The notes below the pieces were generated by a model. That model did not search any database. It was not told where the DNA came from and saw only the letters and a list, made by a program, of their open reading frames with translations. Position numbers and translations under genes: made by a program. From Pomacea canaliculata (Eukaryota; Mollusca; Gastropoda; Architaenioglossa; Ampullariidae), in the NCBI RefSeq assembly GCF_003073045.1, contig NC_037596.1:6901416-6965415 (forward strand): a stretch of 64,000 nt of DNA, read 5' to 3'. Shown here piece by piece: positions 13,411-25,900 of the stretch. Numbering within the stretch: the first letter of the stretch is position 1; every line of letters begins with the position of its first letter.

Positions 13411-13734
13411 CAAACTCACTGTGCTTATAAAAATTATTTAGATTAAAGTACCTCAGTCTACAAGACCAGTTGTCGTTTGCACTGAAACCACCACAACAAT
13501 TTACAGGACAAACAGTATTATTAAAAAGAAATTAATTATAAAATGTGACGTGTTGAGCATTTCATACGTTGTTGAGACTCCTGTCCAGTTCTGACACACA
13601 TGCTTTGATAAACAAACAGTCGACTGCATTTTTTCATATTATTTTTTTATTAGGATATAATATTCCCGTTGTTTTAGTTCAAAATATTGTGATTTACTTT
13701 GTGTGCGTTGATCATACTAATGTCAACACACAAG

Positions 13735-14060
13735 GAGGCTGAACGCCTGCTGTGCATAGAATGAAACTAGTGCCGAGGGCTCTAGAGTTCATTTCCTAGA
13801 AATTTAATTCAAAGTTTGCAAGAAACTTCAGGAAGTGTGAATTACTGGACTGACTCACTGTGGCAAAGGGTAAGTGTAGGCCTCTTGAGTAGAAGCATGT
13901 TCAGGAAAGTTGTCTCGAAAAGAAAATACATTGTTCGGGATTGACAACCTTTCATAAACCAAGGGGGACTGCGATACTGAGTATGAAGTGTTCTCTGTTT
14001 CTGCCATGAAAAGCTCGTGACTGAATGAGTGGCTTGTGGTCTGTGCACAGCGAGCACGCA
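13735..14060. repeat. Array module U, copy 2
   Basis: Second copy of the U block. It is closer to copy 3 (22740-23060) than to copy 1, since both share AGCATGTTCAGGAAAGTTG and the CATGAAAAGCTCGTGACTGA extension. Confidence 0.75.
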
Positions 14061-14574
14061 TGCGTTCTCACATCCCCCTTACACACACACACACGCACAC
14101 ACACAAGCGTGCTTGCTCATGAAAGATGCTAAATTACAGACTGGAGTCATTCTACTCACTCTGTAAATGTTTCCAATTGCTTACAGCAGCTTCATATTTT
14201 TATTTCGTTATGTTGATGTGTTTTAATTACAATATCCAAAAACATTCAATAGTGATATCTTGTACTATGAACACGGGTAAGCACGGGTATCTTAAAGATG
14301 AGTATTATTGTTTAGAACTTGATTTCAAAGAATTAAATTTTATTGTCACCTTTGTTACTGTTTTTACATCTTAATTAAGATGCAAACATTTTAATTCATT
14401 CTGTGTGGGATCCATGACTAACAATCAGTTTATCTTATTTGTTTTGACTTTTGTCATTTACTCTACACACAACAAAGTCTTTAGTCAGCATTACTGTGTT
14501 CTTCCTGTTATGATGGCCATTTGAAGAGTCAGGTGGCTCCATGGTGTGATTGTAGAGAAAGATTTGTACTGGTT

Positions 14575-15465
14575 TGTCAGCGAGGTTTTATTCCAGTAGA
14601 GGGCACGTGTTTGGCGGTGTGCTCGGTAAGCTGAGACAACAAAAAATGTTTAATAGTCGATGAACATTGAGTGTTAAAGTCAAATTTCAAAAGCCACCCG
14701 CTCCCATACAGTGTATATATTTGTATGAGTGAGTGTGAGAGGGAGATGAAGTTTTTATATCCTCCGTTCTTCCATACAGTGCACACAATACTAATACAAT
14801 ACACCCACGAAGACTTCGAAGCAAATCCAAACATAAAGGCACACAATACTTCTTTTTATATTAATATTAGAGAGAGAGAGAGAGAGAGAAAAAAAATGAT
14901 AAAGAGATTTCTTACATTATTTTTTGCAGGACTGCAGCAATACCAAAGCAGCCAGAAGCCAAACAGTGGGCACATTGTAGATGGCAGCTTGACTGCCAAC
15001 AGTTGTGGTTATACCAACTGCAATATTTGTTTTATTTTCAATACTTTATGAAAATTAATTTTAAAGAAGACAAACATTTGCGTTGGACAAGAAATGAGAA
15101 CAATCGACAAACTGCGATAAAACAATGACTTAATTTATATATATACTTATATTATCTATGTACTTAGCATGTATGTACACAGTGTAGAGATATATTATAT
15201 ATATAAACAAAACGCCTCAAATTTACATCTTAAAAATGCAAGATTTCAGTACTGGAAGGGGAAACTTTCGTCCCAAATATAGAGAAGGTATTGAAAAGTT
15301 AGTCACGCGTTTTCAGAGGGTCATCATCAAGAGGTCAGCGCTTCATAATAATTATTACAAAGAGACGAAGTAACTATTGTGTATAGGGAATAAACGAAAG
15401 AGAAAAGGTAGCCGTTATCTATCGTGTGCAAGTCAATCTTGTCCCAGCAAGAAGAAAGTACTTAC
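14575..15465. repeat. Array module Y, copy 1
   Basis: Homologous to 23995-24875, immediately 3' of the exon 4 type in both places. It starts with a GTTTTATTCCAG / GTTTGATTCCAG motif resembling a tRNA B box, which hints at a tRNA-derived SINE fragment, although no A box is clear. It holds GA and TA microsatellite runs and no convincing exon. Confidence 0.6.
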
Positions 15466-17618
15466 AATGTTCTATCCATCTTTCACCATCAGGAAGATTT
15501 GCCTGTGCCTCTAGCCCACCTGGTGAGATTTTAACACTGTAAGAGTAGTTGCCCGCATTTACTGGGAGATCCGTTGTGATGTTACATCTACCGGACACTT
15601 TTAGTCCTCCCCCATCATTCAAAGTCGCCATGTTGACCGTGTTTAACCGTTCTACCTCAGACTGAAACAAAGAAATTCAGGGAAAGGAGAGCTGCCTTTA
15701 AACAAATTCTGACAGGGACTGCGGAATAAACTATTAAAAAAATAGGAGAAATCACGACTCTAATACATATTGCTCCTGATCTCACAAGAGATTTCTATAC
15801 CTACACATGCTCTTGTCTTCTACTCCTTTCTCAAAGTCACACAGGGTAGATTACAGTACATTTCCAGTTTGAAACAATCAATCGTTGTCTAAATATTGTT
15901 TGTTGAAGCCTATCAAGAAGGAAGACTAAAACTGAATAAGTTATAAATATTGTTGTTGTCGTTTCTGTTGCAGCTGGGGTTAAATTAATTCACATTCGGT
16001 GTGCTCTTAAGGGCAGAGGTACCAAGGTATATTGAAAAAAACATTCCATTAAGCGGTATCTAGCTTTACCAAATCACAGAATAACCAAAAGCCAAAGATT
16101 TTTAAGATCAAACAAGATATTCAAAAATCTTTAATTTGACAGACAGTGACTTACATGATAATATCTGTTGATATACAAGATAAATTCAAAATTAATAATA
16201 AAAAGTAATTTGTTGAATGAAATAGTTTTGCACTGTCTAGAAAGAAACAGGTGAGAAAGAATTTTTTTCCTACGTTTTGTTCTTCTCGCCGTAAAGCTTG
16301 ACACGTGTAAATTCCGCGAGAAGAGTAGATGTTGTTGATGGTACAGTACAACTTATCACCGTTAGCATCCGCCGTAGCTTGGCACGAGATGTCGTTTGGC
16401 TTCGGCTTATCTAAAACAACAAACATCTAATTTTGCTCCAGAATAGACACACGAAAGTGTCAGATTAATAAGATTATCTCAGAAGATTCTTTTGCAACAT
16501 TCTGCTAATTTTACATTGAAATTCTTTCTGACGCTCACTCTCTCTCATTCACTTTTTCTCTGTGCTTGACATTTCTATCTTTTCCTGTCTATCTGTCTTT
16601 ATGTCTGCACATTTATAAAGGTCTTTTTGTGTGTAAATCTTGCACTTTATATATTTGCAAAATTTCTTCACTTTATATGCTGCATTACTGCTTCTCTGAT
16701 GATAACCATATACATTTACTCCCTTTTAAACGCATTAAACTCAACTTATTATATTTGTTCCTGGAATTCAGAGCTGAAAACCCACTAAAATAAGTTGTAT
16801 CAAACAGCAATGTATAATTAAGTAAATGCACACATGCATACACGACAGTATGTAAGTGTTTTACTCGTTGTTTTGTCCGTCAGTCCACAGGAAACGTATA
16901 AAAGTAAACATGCCCGAAGAAGAAGGCCATCTACTTACAAACATAGTTAAGTCCACAGTTTGAAGAACTCGGTGGTGACTGACTGAGATCTTGGCACACT
17001 ACAGTACCGTTGACCAGGGTGATGTTCCTGGTGTTGCTGGTGTTGATTGTCAGAGATATTTTCCCCGGGTCGCTGTTTACATCAAAAGGGAGGTTTTTTT
17101 GCACATACTGACCATTTTCAAACTTCGCTGACAGATACGAAGAGCCCCCCAAAGAAAGTCTCCATTCCATGGATTGAGTCTGTGGTGAACAGCTTAAGGT
17201 AAGGCTCTCCTCGGCAGGTACCTCCACGAAGCTGTCTGTGCATGGTGTAATCTGCACACCTATTGTTCTTGAAGTTTTCAACAACAACAAATCCTCAACA
17301 AACATCAAGCAGTAAATGTGTATGCCGTCACGCGGACGTAACCATGAACATACTTTCATGTGTGTTTGTTGATGTGAGTGAGAGAAAGAGAGAGACAGAG
17401 AGACAGAGAGAGAGAGTGTGTTAATGTTTTTACAGTCAGCCTGATTGCATTTTGCTCGTCCTTAATTTTTACTGACATATTTTTTCTGTCTTCTTGTGGC
17501 TGTAATATGACTATCATACATGAATCCTTCACATAAATGCTGTTAATGACTTACCTTCTACGGTTTGTAATTCAAGAAAAAGAAGAGAAACACACAATCT
17601 CCACATAGTTATTGTCAT
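15466..17618 (-). CDS. Gene B: secreted Ig-domain protein, 3' end missing
   Basis: The exons (minus strand) are 17618-17555, 17259-16939, 16410-16274 and 15661-15466, with phases 1,1,0 and an open phase-1 donor (GTAAGTAC) at the end. Exon 1 is a signal peptide (MTITMWRLCVSLLFLELQTV). Exon 2 is an Ig domain with TPC, LSC, MEW, VVC and SNC, i.e. the core pair plus an outer disulfide. Exons 3-4 carry DISC, LYC, YTC, GRC and NYSYSV. All splice sites and frames are clean. The exon expected next is deleted at about 12190 and the following one is a broken relic at 13129-13410, so the 3' end is lost or uses an exon I cannot see. Read-through of the last donor would add about 17 residues before a stop. 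It is most similar to gene C. Confidence 0.7.
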
Positions 17619-17670
17619 CCCTTAAAGCTTCAGGACTTCAATTGTAATCAGCAAACTTGATGTTGTGCGC

Positions 17671-17680
17671 TAATATAAGG
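17671..17680 (-). promoter_or_regulatory. TATA-like box of gene B
   Basis: On the minus strand this reads CCTTATATTA, about 55-60 bp before the ATG. The same box is at the same place in gene C. The position fits a core promoter with a very short 5' UTR. Confidence 0.5.
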
Positions 17681-17739
17681 CCAGGCAACACAATTGAATT
17701 CGTAGAGACTAGCGATCCCTAGTTGCGAGTGTTGGACTT

Positions 17740-19138
17740 GACCCACGTTGTTTCTGCGTGGAGCAGGAAGAGAATATGGAGAGAGAGAGAGAGACGTACA
17801 AACGAATAAAGGATATGTGTAAGCAGTAAACGGAAAACAGTTTCATTACATTTTCGTTGAGACAACACCAGAAATGCTCGTCACAAGTAGCTCCATCTAG
17901 TATTCTATTCTCATTATCTCTCAGATTCTCTTGATAAACTTCTTCAACATTACACACGTTAAAACTTTTGCTGAATTCTGAAAAAAATAGAGATATATCG
18001 ACTGCACTTCATATTCCTTGAGAGAAACTGAATCGTGAGATCTTGTGGTATGAACACAGGTTAGTTTGGTATCTTCCTGTCGAGTGGGACTCTTCAGAAA
18101 GTCGAAAAATACTTTATCTTTATTTTCTTAAAAAGAAAGGTGAAAGAAAACACGGTTACAGACTTTACCCTTTATATCGCATGATGAGCTTGTAGGTGCG
18201 TGTGTGATATACATAGACATCGAGAGAGCGAGAGAGAGAGAGAGCATACATGAGCGGAGATGAATAACCAACATATAGGTTACAATAGATAACTGCGAAG
18301 CTCCTGGCCCAGTATACAGATCCCACATGTAGGGAAAGAACAATGAGTCTAAGACAAGATATGAACAAAGACAATCAGACCTCATTGTATTGCTTACAGG
18401 TGCCGGCTGTTGTGCTCTTTGATATCCCAAAGACATACAAGGAAGACAGAGAGAAGGAGAGAGAAAAAAGAAAGGAATCCACATGATTTATAGAGTGTAT
18501 GCATATAATTCATTAAAGTTTTCTATTTTTTTCGTTTAAAAATACATATAGACACAGAAAAAAACATTTATTGCTCGTGCGTCTTTTTAAATTTAATTTA
18601 TTTAGGTATGATGTATTCATGAAAAATATACAAAGCGTGACTTCACTCAAAAATAAGCAGGAATAACTACATTACATTCGTGCCCAAAAGAGTAAAATAG
18701 GTTCCGTGTGCCAGTTCCATAAAATAAATTAATAAAAATTAGGAATAAAATAAAGATGAAAGATATCTACTAGGCTAAATATACCAAATGCGCACAAGAC
18801 AAAATCGAACAAAACACACACACACACACAAACACAGAAATAAAGTTTTGCCTGTGTTGACCGCACTGTCACAACTGAAACTCAAATTTACCTCATGATA
18901 CTGTGAATGCAGCAGATAGGTAATCATTATGGTGCTGGAACTTTTCAGAAAGCTTTATTTTTATATTTTTATTAGCTGTACAGCTCCTTGATTGATTTAT
19001 TGTTATTTGTAACTTGAGGGCCTTGAAACAATCTTTTGCAATTTAAACCATTTTTTTAAAACTTTTATTCATGTCAACGAAGTTCTACTACTTTTCAATA
19101 ATTACATGTAGGACAGGAAGTTCTCCAATGATGTATAC
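17740..19138. other. Spacer between gene B and module X copy 2
   Basis: There is no gene. Part of 18000-18480 is homologous to 23290-23690. GA-rich microsatellites lie near 17783-17795 and 18226-18243, and a CA run near 18818-18830. I see no exon with matching phases. Confidence 0.5.
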
Positions 19139-19905
19139 AAATAAAAAAAATTCATATAGCTTGTGTCAGGTGGTCTGTGCTGTACACGTGTAATCACCAA
19201 GGTAGCTTGTAATCATGATCACAACTTTCGTAGTCCTGTTTCTAATATTTTGTAGATAAAACTCACATTAAAGGAATATTATTCTACCATGCACTGAATA
19301 TAACTGAAAGGTAAATGACCGTTCATTAGCGGTACTGTACCACTGATGATTACCTCCCTTGGATTGCACCACCTGCAAGCAGTCAGGACTTTATAATAAA
19401 GGAGGATAAGATAAAAACTTGTAACAATGTAATTGGAAAAATCAGCAAAGTGTCTTCTTATTATGAATTGCGAAATTGTATGCTGTCAAAAGCATGAAAA
19501 TAAATGTTTTTGACAGATTTTATAAACAACAAAGCTATAATATAGATTTCTGACATAATGATGTCATAAATTTATTGTTTTGTATTATTGTATGACATAT
19601 TAATCTTCATGATTTGGTTTAGCACTGAAAAGTTAAATTGTATACAACATCTTCTTTGTAAACTTTTGTGTCAGGTACAATACTGTCAAGCCTTAACTAT
19701 GTCCCTAAAACCAGCAAAAAAATATTTTTCACACTTTCACTCTGCTTCTTAGTCATCCATTACCTTAGCAACTGGCAGTTTGGCACTTTTACTAAAAATA
19801 CTGAATATTGGAATATGTTCCGCTATAAACTGACCTTTTTGATAAGGAAAGAGGGACCATGTGGCTCCATAACAGTTTTGCAAGTTTTTGTAGTTCTCTC
19901 CTCGA
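19139..19905. repeat. Array module X, copy 2
   Basis: Homologous to 11412-12190. Its upper end overlaps the last exon of gene C. In minus-strand sense it supplies the stop codon at 19749-19751 and a following AATAAA near 19570, so it is probably the 3' UTR of gene C. Confidence 0.7.
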
Positions 19906-22900
19906 ACCTTCTGTCCGCCCCACGTGATCTCACATCTAAACCAAGTTGTTCCATGACCTGCCAGGGTCAGGGTGTGACTGTAGTATAAAGTAGCAGATAT
20001 GTCATCTCGCCAATCTTCCATATCTAGCTTCGGTGCTTTTGTGACTGTACTTTCCAGGAACCCTAATCAGGTACCTCGGAGGTTGCCCCCGACTCGTAGT
20101 GCTGCAGCTACAAGTGATGTTAGTGTAGGGACATGGGTAGTATCTACCTTTGTATACTACATCTCTCACTCACACCTACACACACACACACATTTCAGTG
20201 CTCGGTTTATAACAGCTAATGTAATATAAACTCATTTTCTGCATCACTCATTTCTTTCCTTCTTCGAGCTCTTTAATGTATATCCACATATTTAATGAAA
20301 TAAATCAAAGAATATAAACACATGTAAACAAAATATAAAATTATGTCATGTGATATGAAGTATCAGATGAGTATACATTTACTCATATTCTTTTATCTAT
20401 ATATATATCATGTTTTATATATATATACTCTCACACACATTTTATTCATTCGTCTAGGTCACCGTCCTCAGTAATAACTTTAGAAATCGAGCTTATTTAT
20501 TTACTAAATCTAATAATGAATGGAATTGATCAGCATTAGAAATGTAAGTACTGTCAGGTGATAAATTATTTTTTACGCAGGTCATCAAACCTTTTACAAT
20601 TAAATATATAATAAATTCATTCCCATTAATCCTTAGTGTTACAGAGTCTACATTTCTATGGATCTTAGTTTAGCTAAATTATTCACTGGAAAGTAATTAT
20701 TTAGTGTTGTACATTTTATTAAAGGGAGATAGTCCCGAGATGCTTGCGGATAAAGAGGGCAACCGCTAACTTTGAAGCCTGATGATAGAAACTATTCAAT
20801 AATATGTTGTCTTGTGTCTCATAACTGAGCACCATGGTAGTCTAACCTGCAAATAGATTGGATGCTACACACACACACAAAGCAAACAACTGGGAATTTT
20901 TTTCACTTTTTGCTGAAATTCTCGGTATATTTTTGTCCATGTGGGAAAGAAAGAAAAGACACGTGAAAAGCTGCTTTTACAAATCGACTCACCCAACCCA
21001 AACTGTCTCGCGCATGCTCCCACATCAAGTAGCTCGTGGGCCTGACCTGGCTGCTGTCACGTGACATGACCCCGCTACCTTACAAGCCTCTGCATTCAGA
21101 AGAGGTGATAACAGCCTCAAGTGTTTCTCCACCATGCTGGCCTTTCGTGATCTCTCCATCCTGCGCTTCCGTTGCTGCCGAACTTTGAACGAATGACTCG
21201 AGCTTCAGTAACACTTTCATACATTCAGTTATTGATATCGACATTTGTTTACATCTTTTCTCTCCTTCGTCTCCTTCTAAAAATATTAAGTCTATCTCTG
21301 CGTTGTTTATAAATTCATTCCTCGGATCTTTTGCCATCTTGTCCCGTTGATCATCTTGTCTTTTCATTTGTGTTAATTTTTTTGGTGACTTTTAAATTTA
21401 AATAATGGTTGATTATGTTTTTAATAATCTGCATTATACTTAATTGTTATAATTAGTAAAAATATATGCAAACGCCTTATGATAATGATCTATGTAATTT
21501 TTTGCGTGTATATGTTTGTGATTGTGATATGCTTATACTCGCTATTGTGTGGAATAATATGGTGTATATGAGTTTAAACTTTGATTTATACATGAGCGAT
21601 ATGCTTGTTTCGATGGTTGTGTAGTACTAAACAAAGTGTTAGTGATAGACTTATATCTTACGCAAAATTTTTTAACACTGTGTCTTCGAGCATTTGACAT
21701 TAAAGGTCTGCAAGAGCATAACACATTTTTCTTGATCATGACAAAATAGAATTTACCATAACAATGCGCATGCTCTTGGATTTTCTTAGTAGAAATGCAT
21801 GTGTGTGTGTGTGTGCTGATATATACGTCCAAGAAGTCAAAATTCAGTGGTTTTTCTACTTTCTTTTATATCTATTATTACTTCCAAGGTAAGTCTGTAA
21901 ATAGTTTTTAAACTACATTTTAATTTTTTATTATTTTTTCCCTGAGCGAAAAGTCCAAACGTCAGACACAAGAAACTGTTTCGTGTAACCATTTGTAAAA
22001 AAAAATGTCTACAAGACCAGTCGTCCTTTACACGGAAATGACCACAAACTCACAGGACAAACAATAGTATTGTAAAGAAATTAATTGTAAAATAAAACGT
22101 GTTAAGCATTGCATACGTTGTTGAGACTCCTGTCCAATACTGAGACATTCTTTGGTAAACAAACAGTCGACTGCACTTTTCTTTATTCTATTTTTCTGTC
22201 ACGATAAAATATTTTCATTTAAGATGATGGAAGGGTAAATAGACAAATATATGAAGACTGAAAGAAAATTCCAAAGAGTGACTTTTAGTTTCAGTTCACC
22301 TTTATTACAAAATAGTTTTGCCTGCTTGGTGTCAGTTATGCATAACGAGGTATGACAGTGTGTTTCTGACTTACCTCCTATCATCTGCATCCAGTAAGAT
22401 GAAGAACTTAATGAGTGCAGCCATGACATTAAACAAAGCTAGAAGACTTTTGATTGGATCAGAACTGACAGATGCTTTTGAGCGTTGTTTAAATATTCGG
22501 TTTGATCTTTTAGAAGACAGCCGCTGGACATTATTTTATATCTCAGTTTTTAAAAGTACTAGAAAAAAAGAGTTAAGAAATCCAAAAGACCTACCTAAAA
22601 TTATGTTTTTTGGGGTTTTTGTTTCTGCTTGTTTATTTCTGTTTTTTTTTTTTCAGTTTGCTTAGACTTCTCTCTCTCTCTGCCTTATCCCCGCTGTTTT
22701 AGTTCAAAATATTGGGTTTTATTTTGTGGGCGTTGTTCATCCTAATATCAACCCGCGAGGAGGCTGAACATCTGATGTGCACAGGATAAATCTGCGGCCG
22801 AGGTCTCTAGAGCTCGTTTCCTAGGAATTCAAACTTTGGAGAAAACGCCGGGAAGTGTGAATTACTGGACGGACTCAATGTCGCGAGGGCTAAGTGTAGG

Positions 22901-25900
22901 CCTCTTGAGTAGAAGCATGTTCAGGAAAGTTGTCTCGAAAAGGAAACACAATGTTCCGGATTGACAACCTTTCATAAACCAAGGAGACTGCGATACTGAG
23001 TATGAAGTGTCCTCTGTTTCTGCCATGAAAAGCTCGTGACTGAATGGCTTGTGGTCTGCACGGCAAGCACGCACGCGCTCGCACATCCCTCCTTACACAC
23101 ACAAACGCACGCACGCGCGCTCGCATATCCATCCTCACACACTCACAAGCGCGCGCTCAAGCGTGCTCACTCACGAAAGATGCTAAATTACAGACTGGAG
23201 TCATTCTACCAACTCCGTAAATTTCTCCTTGCAGCAGCTTCAGATTTTTATTTCCACTGATGTGTTTTAATTACAATTTCAAAACATGCAATAGTGATAT
23301 CTTGTACTATGAACACGGTTAAGCAAGTATCTTACAGTCAAGTAGGACTTTACAGAAAGTCAAAGGCTACTTTACCTTTATATTATAAAAGAGAAAGTTC
23401 AAAGGTTACAGACTCAACCGTTTGTATCGCATTGCTAACGTGCGTGTCTGCATGCGTGTGTGTGTGTGTGTGTGTTTCAGAGATAAAAAGACGTACAGCA
23501 AGATAGAGAGAAAATATGGATGAGAGGAGTGGGAATAGCCAACATCTAGACTGTATAACGAAGTGAACCAATCCCTGTAAACAAGTCTCACATGTAAGGA
23601 AAGAACAGCGAGCCTAAGACGAGATTTGAACAAGGACAAACACACTTCATTGCATTGCTACAGAACTAAAAAATCCACATGATTTATAGTGTCTATGCAC
23701 ACAGTTCATTCGTGTTTTTTATCTGTTACTTTACAAAAAAATAAGAAAAAAGTACAATGTTTGTCGCTAGTAACTGTACATTTTATAATTCTAGGTATGA
23801 CATGTTGCACAAGAAACATTAATTAATGATTAACCTATTAAACAGATTTTTCTTCAAGTGTGCAGGAATTGGTAAAGATATGCAAAAGGGAATGAAATCG
23901 TGCCGTAAACATTAAACAGACGTCGTCCCATAAAAGAAATATTTGCCCATGTATTAGTATAAAAAAAACTAAAAAAATATTTTCAGCGATTTCATTCCTT
24001 TCATCGAGGTTTGATTCCAGTACAGGACACTTGTTTGGCGGTGTGCTAGGAAAGCTGAGACAACAACAAAAAAAATTTAATAGTCGATGAACATTGAGTG
24101 TTAAAGTCAAATTTCAAAAGCCATACTCTCCCATACAATGTATATATTCGTTCGAGTGTTTTTTTTTTTAAATTTGAATGAGTGTGAGAGGGAGATGAAG
24201 TTTCTATATCCTCCTCTCTTACAGTACAAACAATACTAATACAATACACACACGCACACTTCGAAGGTTATCCAAACATAAAGGCACACACATACTTCTT
24301 GTTATATTTATATTAGAGAGAGAAATGAGAAAGAGATTTCTTACATTATTATTTTTTCCGTGACTACAACAACACGAAAGCAGCAACAAGCCAAACAGTG
24401 AGCACATTGTAGATGGCAGCTTGACTGGCAACAGCTGTGCCTGTACCAACTGCATCATTCGTGTTATTTTAAATACTTTGTGAAAATTAATTGTATAAAT
24501 GACAAACATTTGATACGAAAGTTGGATACGAAATGAGAACAATCGACAAACTTAGCGATAAAACAATCACGATTATTACATATATACTTATATTATCTAT
24601 GGACTTAGCATATATATATAAACAAAAATCCTTTAATTTACTTTTTTAAAAATACTGCAAGAGTTGGAAGTAAACTTTTGTTACAAATATAGAGAAGGTT
24701 TTGAAAAGTTAGTCACGCGTTTTAAGAGGGTCATCATCAAGAGGTCAGCGTTTCATAATAATTATTACAAAGAGAGGAAGTCACAATTGTGTCTAGCGAA
24801 TAAACGAAAGAGAAAAGGTAACCGTTATATATCGTGTGCAAGTCAATCTTGTCCAAGCAAGGAGAAGGTACTTACCATGTTCTATCCATTTTCCACCATC
24901 AGGAAGCTTTGCCTCTTTCTTTGACCCCCCTGGCGAGATTTTAACCGAGTAAGAGTAGTTGCCTGCCTTTTCAGGGAGTTCCGTTGTGATGATACATTTA
25001 CCGGTCATTGTTCGTCCTCCCTCATCATTCGTAGTCGTCATGTTGACCGTATTTAACTCTTCCTGAGACTGAAACAAGGAAATCCAGGGAAAGGAGAGCT
25101 GCCTTTATTAAACAAATTCTGACAGGGACTGCGGAATAAACTATTACAAAAATTAGGAGAAATCACGACCCTTATACATATTGCTCCTGATCTCACAAGG
25201 GATTTCTATACCTACACATGCTCTTGTCTTCTACTCATCTCTCAGAGTTGGTGTCCAGTCACTTAATCCCCAGACACTTCATCCCCTAGACTTTTAATCC
25301 CCAGACATTTCATCCCCAGACATTTCATCCCCGACACTTCATCCCCGACACTCAAGAACAATTTTCATATCATATTGTTGAAGAACATTAAATTTACTAA
25401 CTTATATGAACTTTAACTAATGTTGTAGATGTTCAAATGACGTTGAAGTTAATAGCATGATTTGAATTTGAATTTCAATTAAATTTTTCGCTGACTTCAT
25501 AATTTTTATAGTTAAGGATTTAGTTTAGGGATTAAGTGTCTGGGGATGAAGTGTCTGGGGATTAAAAGTCTAGGGGATGAAGTGTCGGGGATGAAGTGTC
25601 GGGGATGAAGTGACTGGGAACCCTCAGAGTTACACAGGGTAGGTTACAGTATATTTCGAGTTTGAAACACTGCAATCGTTGTCTAAATATTGTTTCTTAA
25701 AGCCTATCAAGAAGAAAGAGTAAAACTGAACAAGTTGTTGTAAATATTGTTGTCGTTTTTGTTGCAGCTGGGGTTATATTCACAAAGGCAGAGGTACCAA
25801 GAAATATTGAAAATAACATCACCTTAAGCAGTATCTAGCTTTACCAAATCACAGAATAGCCAAAAAACTAGAGATTTTTAAGATCAAACAAGATAGTTAA

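Noticed and set aside
14575-14610. A functional tRNA gene or complete tRNA-derived SINE in module Y
   Set aside because: Only a B-box-like motif is visible. There is no A box at the right distance and no cloverleaf.
21080-21367. A 95-codon minus-strand open frame downstream of the relic unit
   Set aside because: It crosses module D, but the two other copies of that module do not keep the frame open. There is no signal sequence, splice support or conserved protein pattern.
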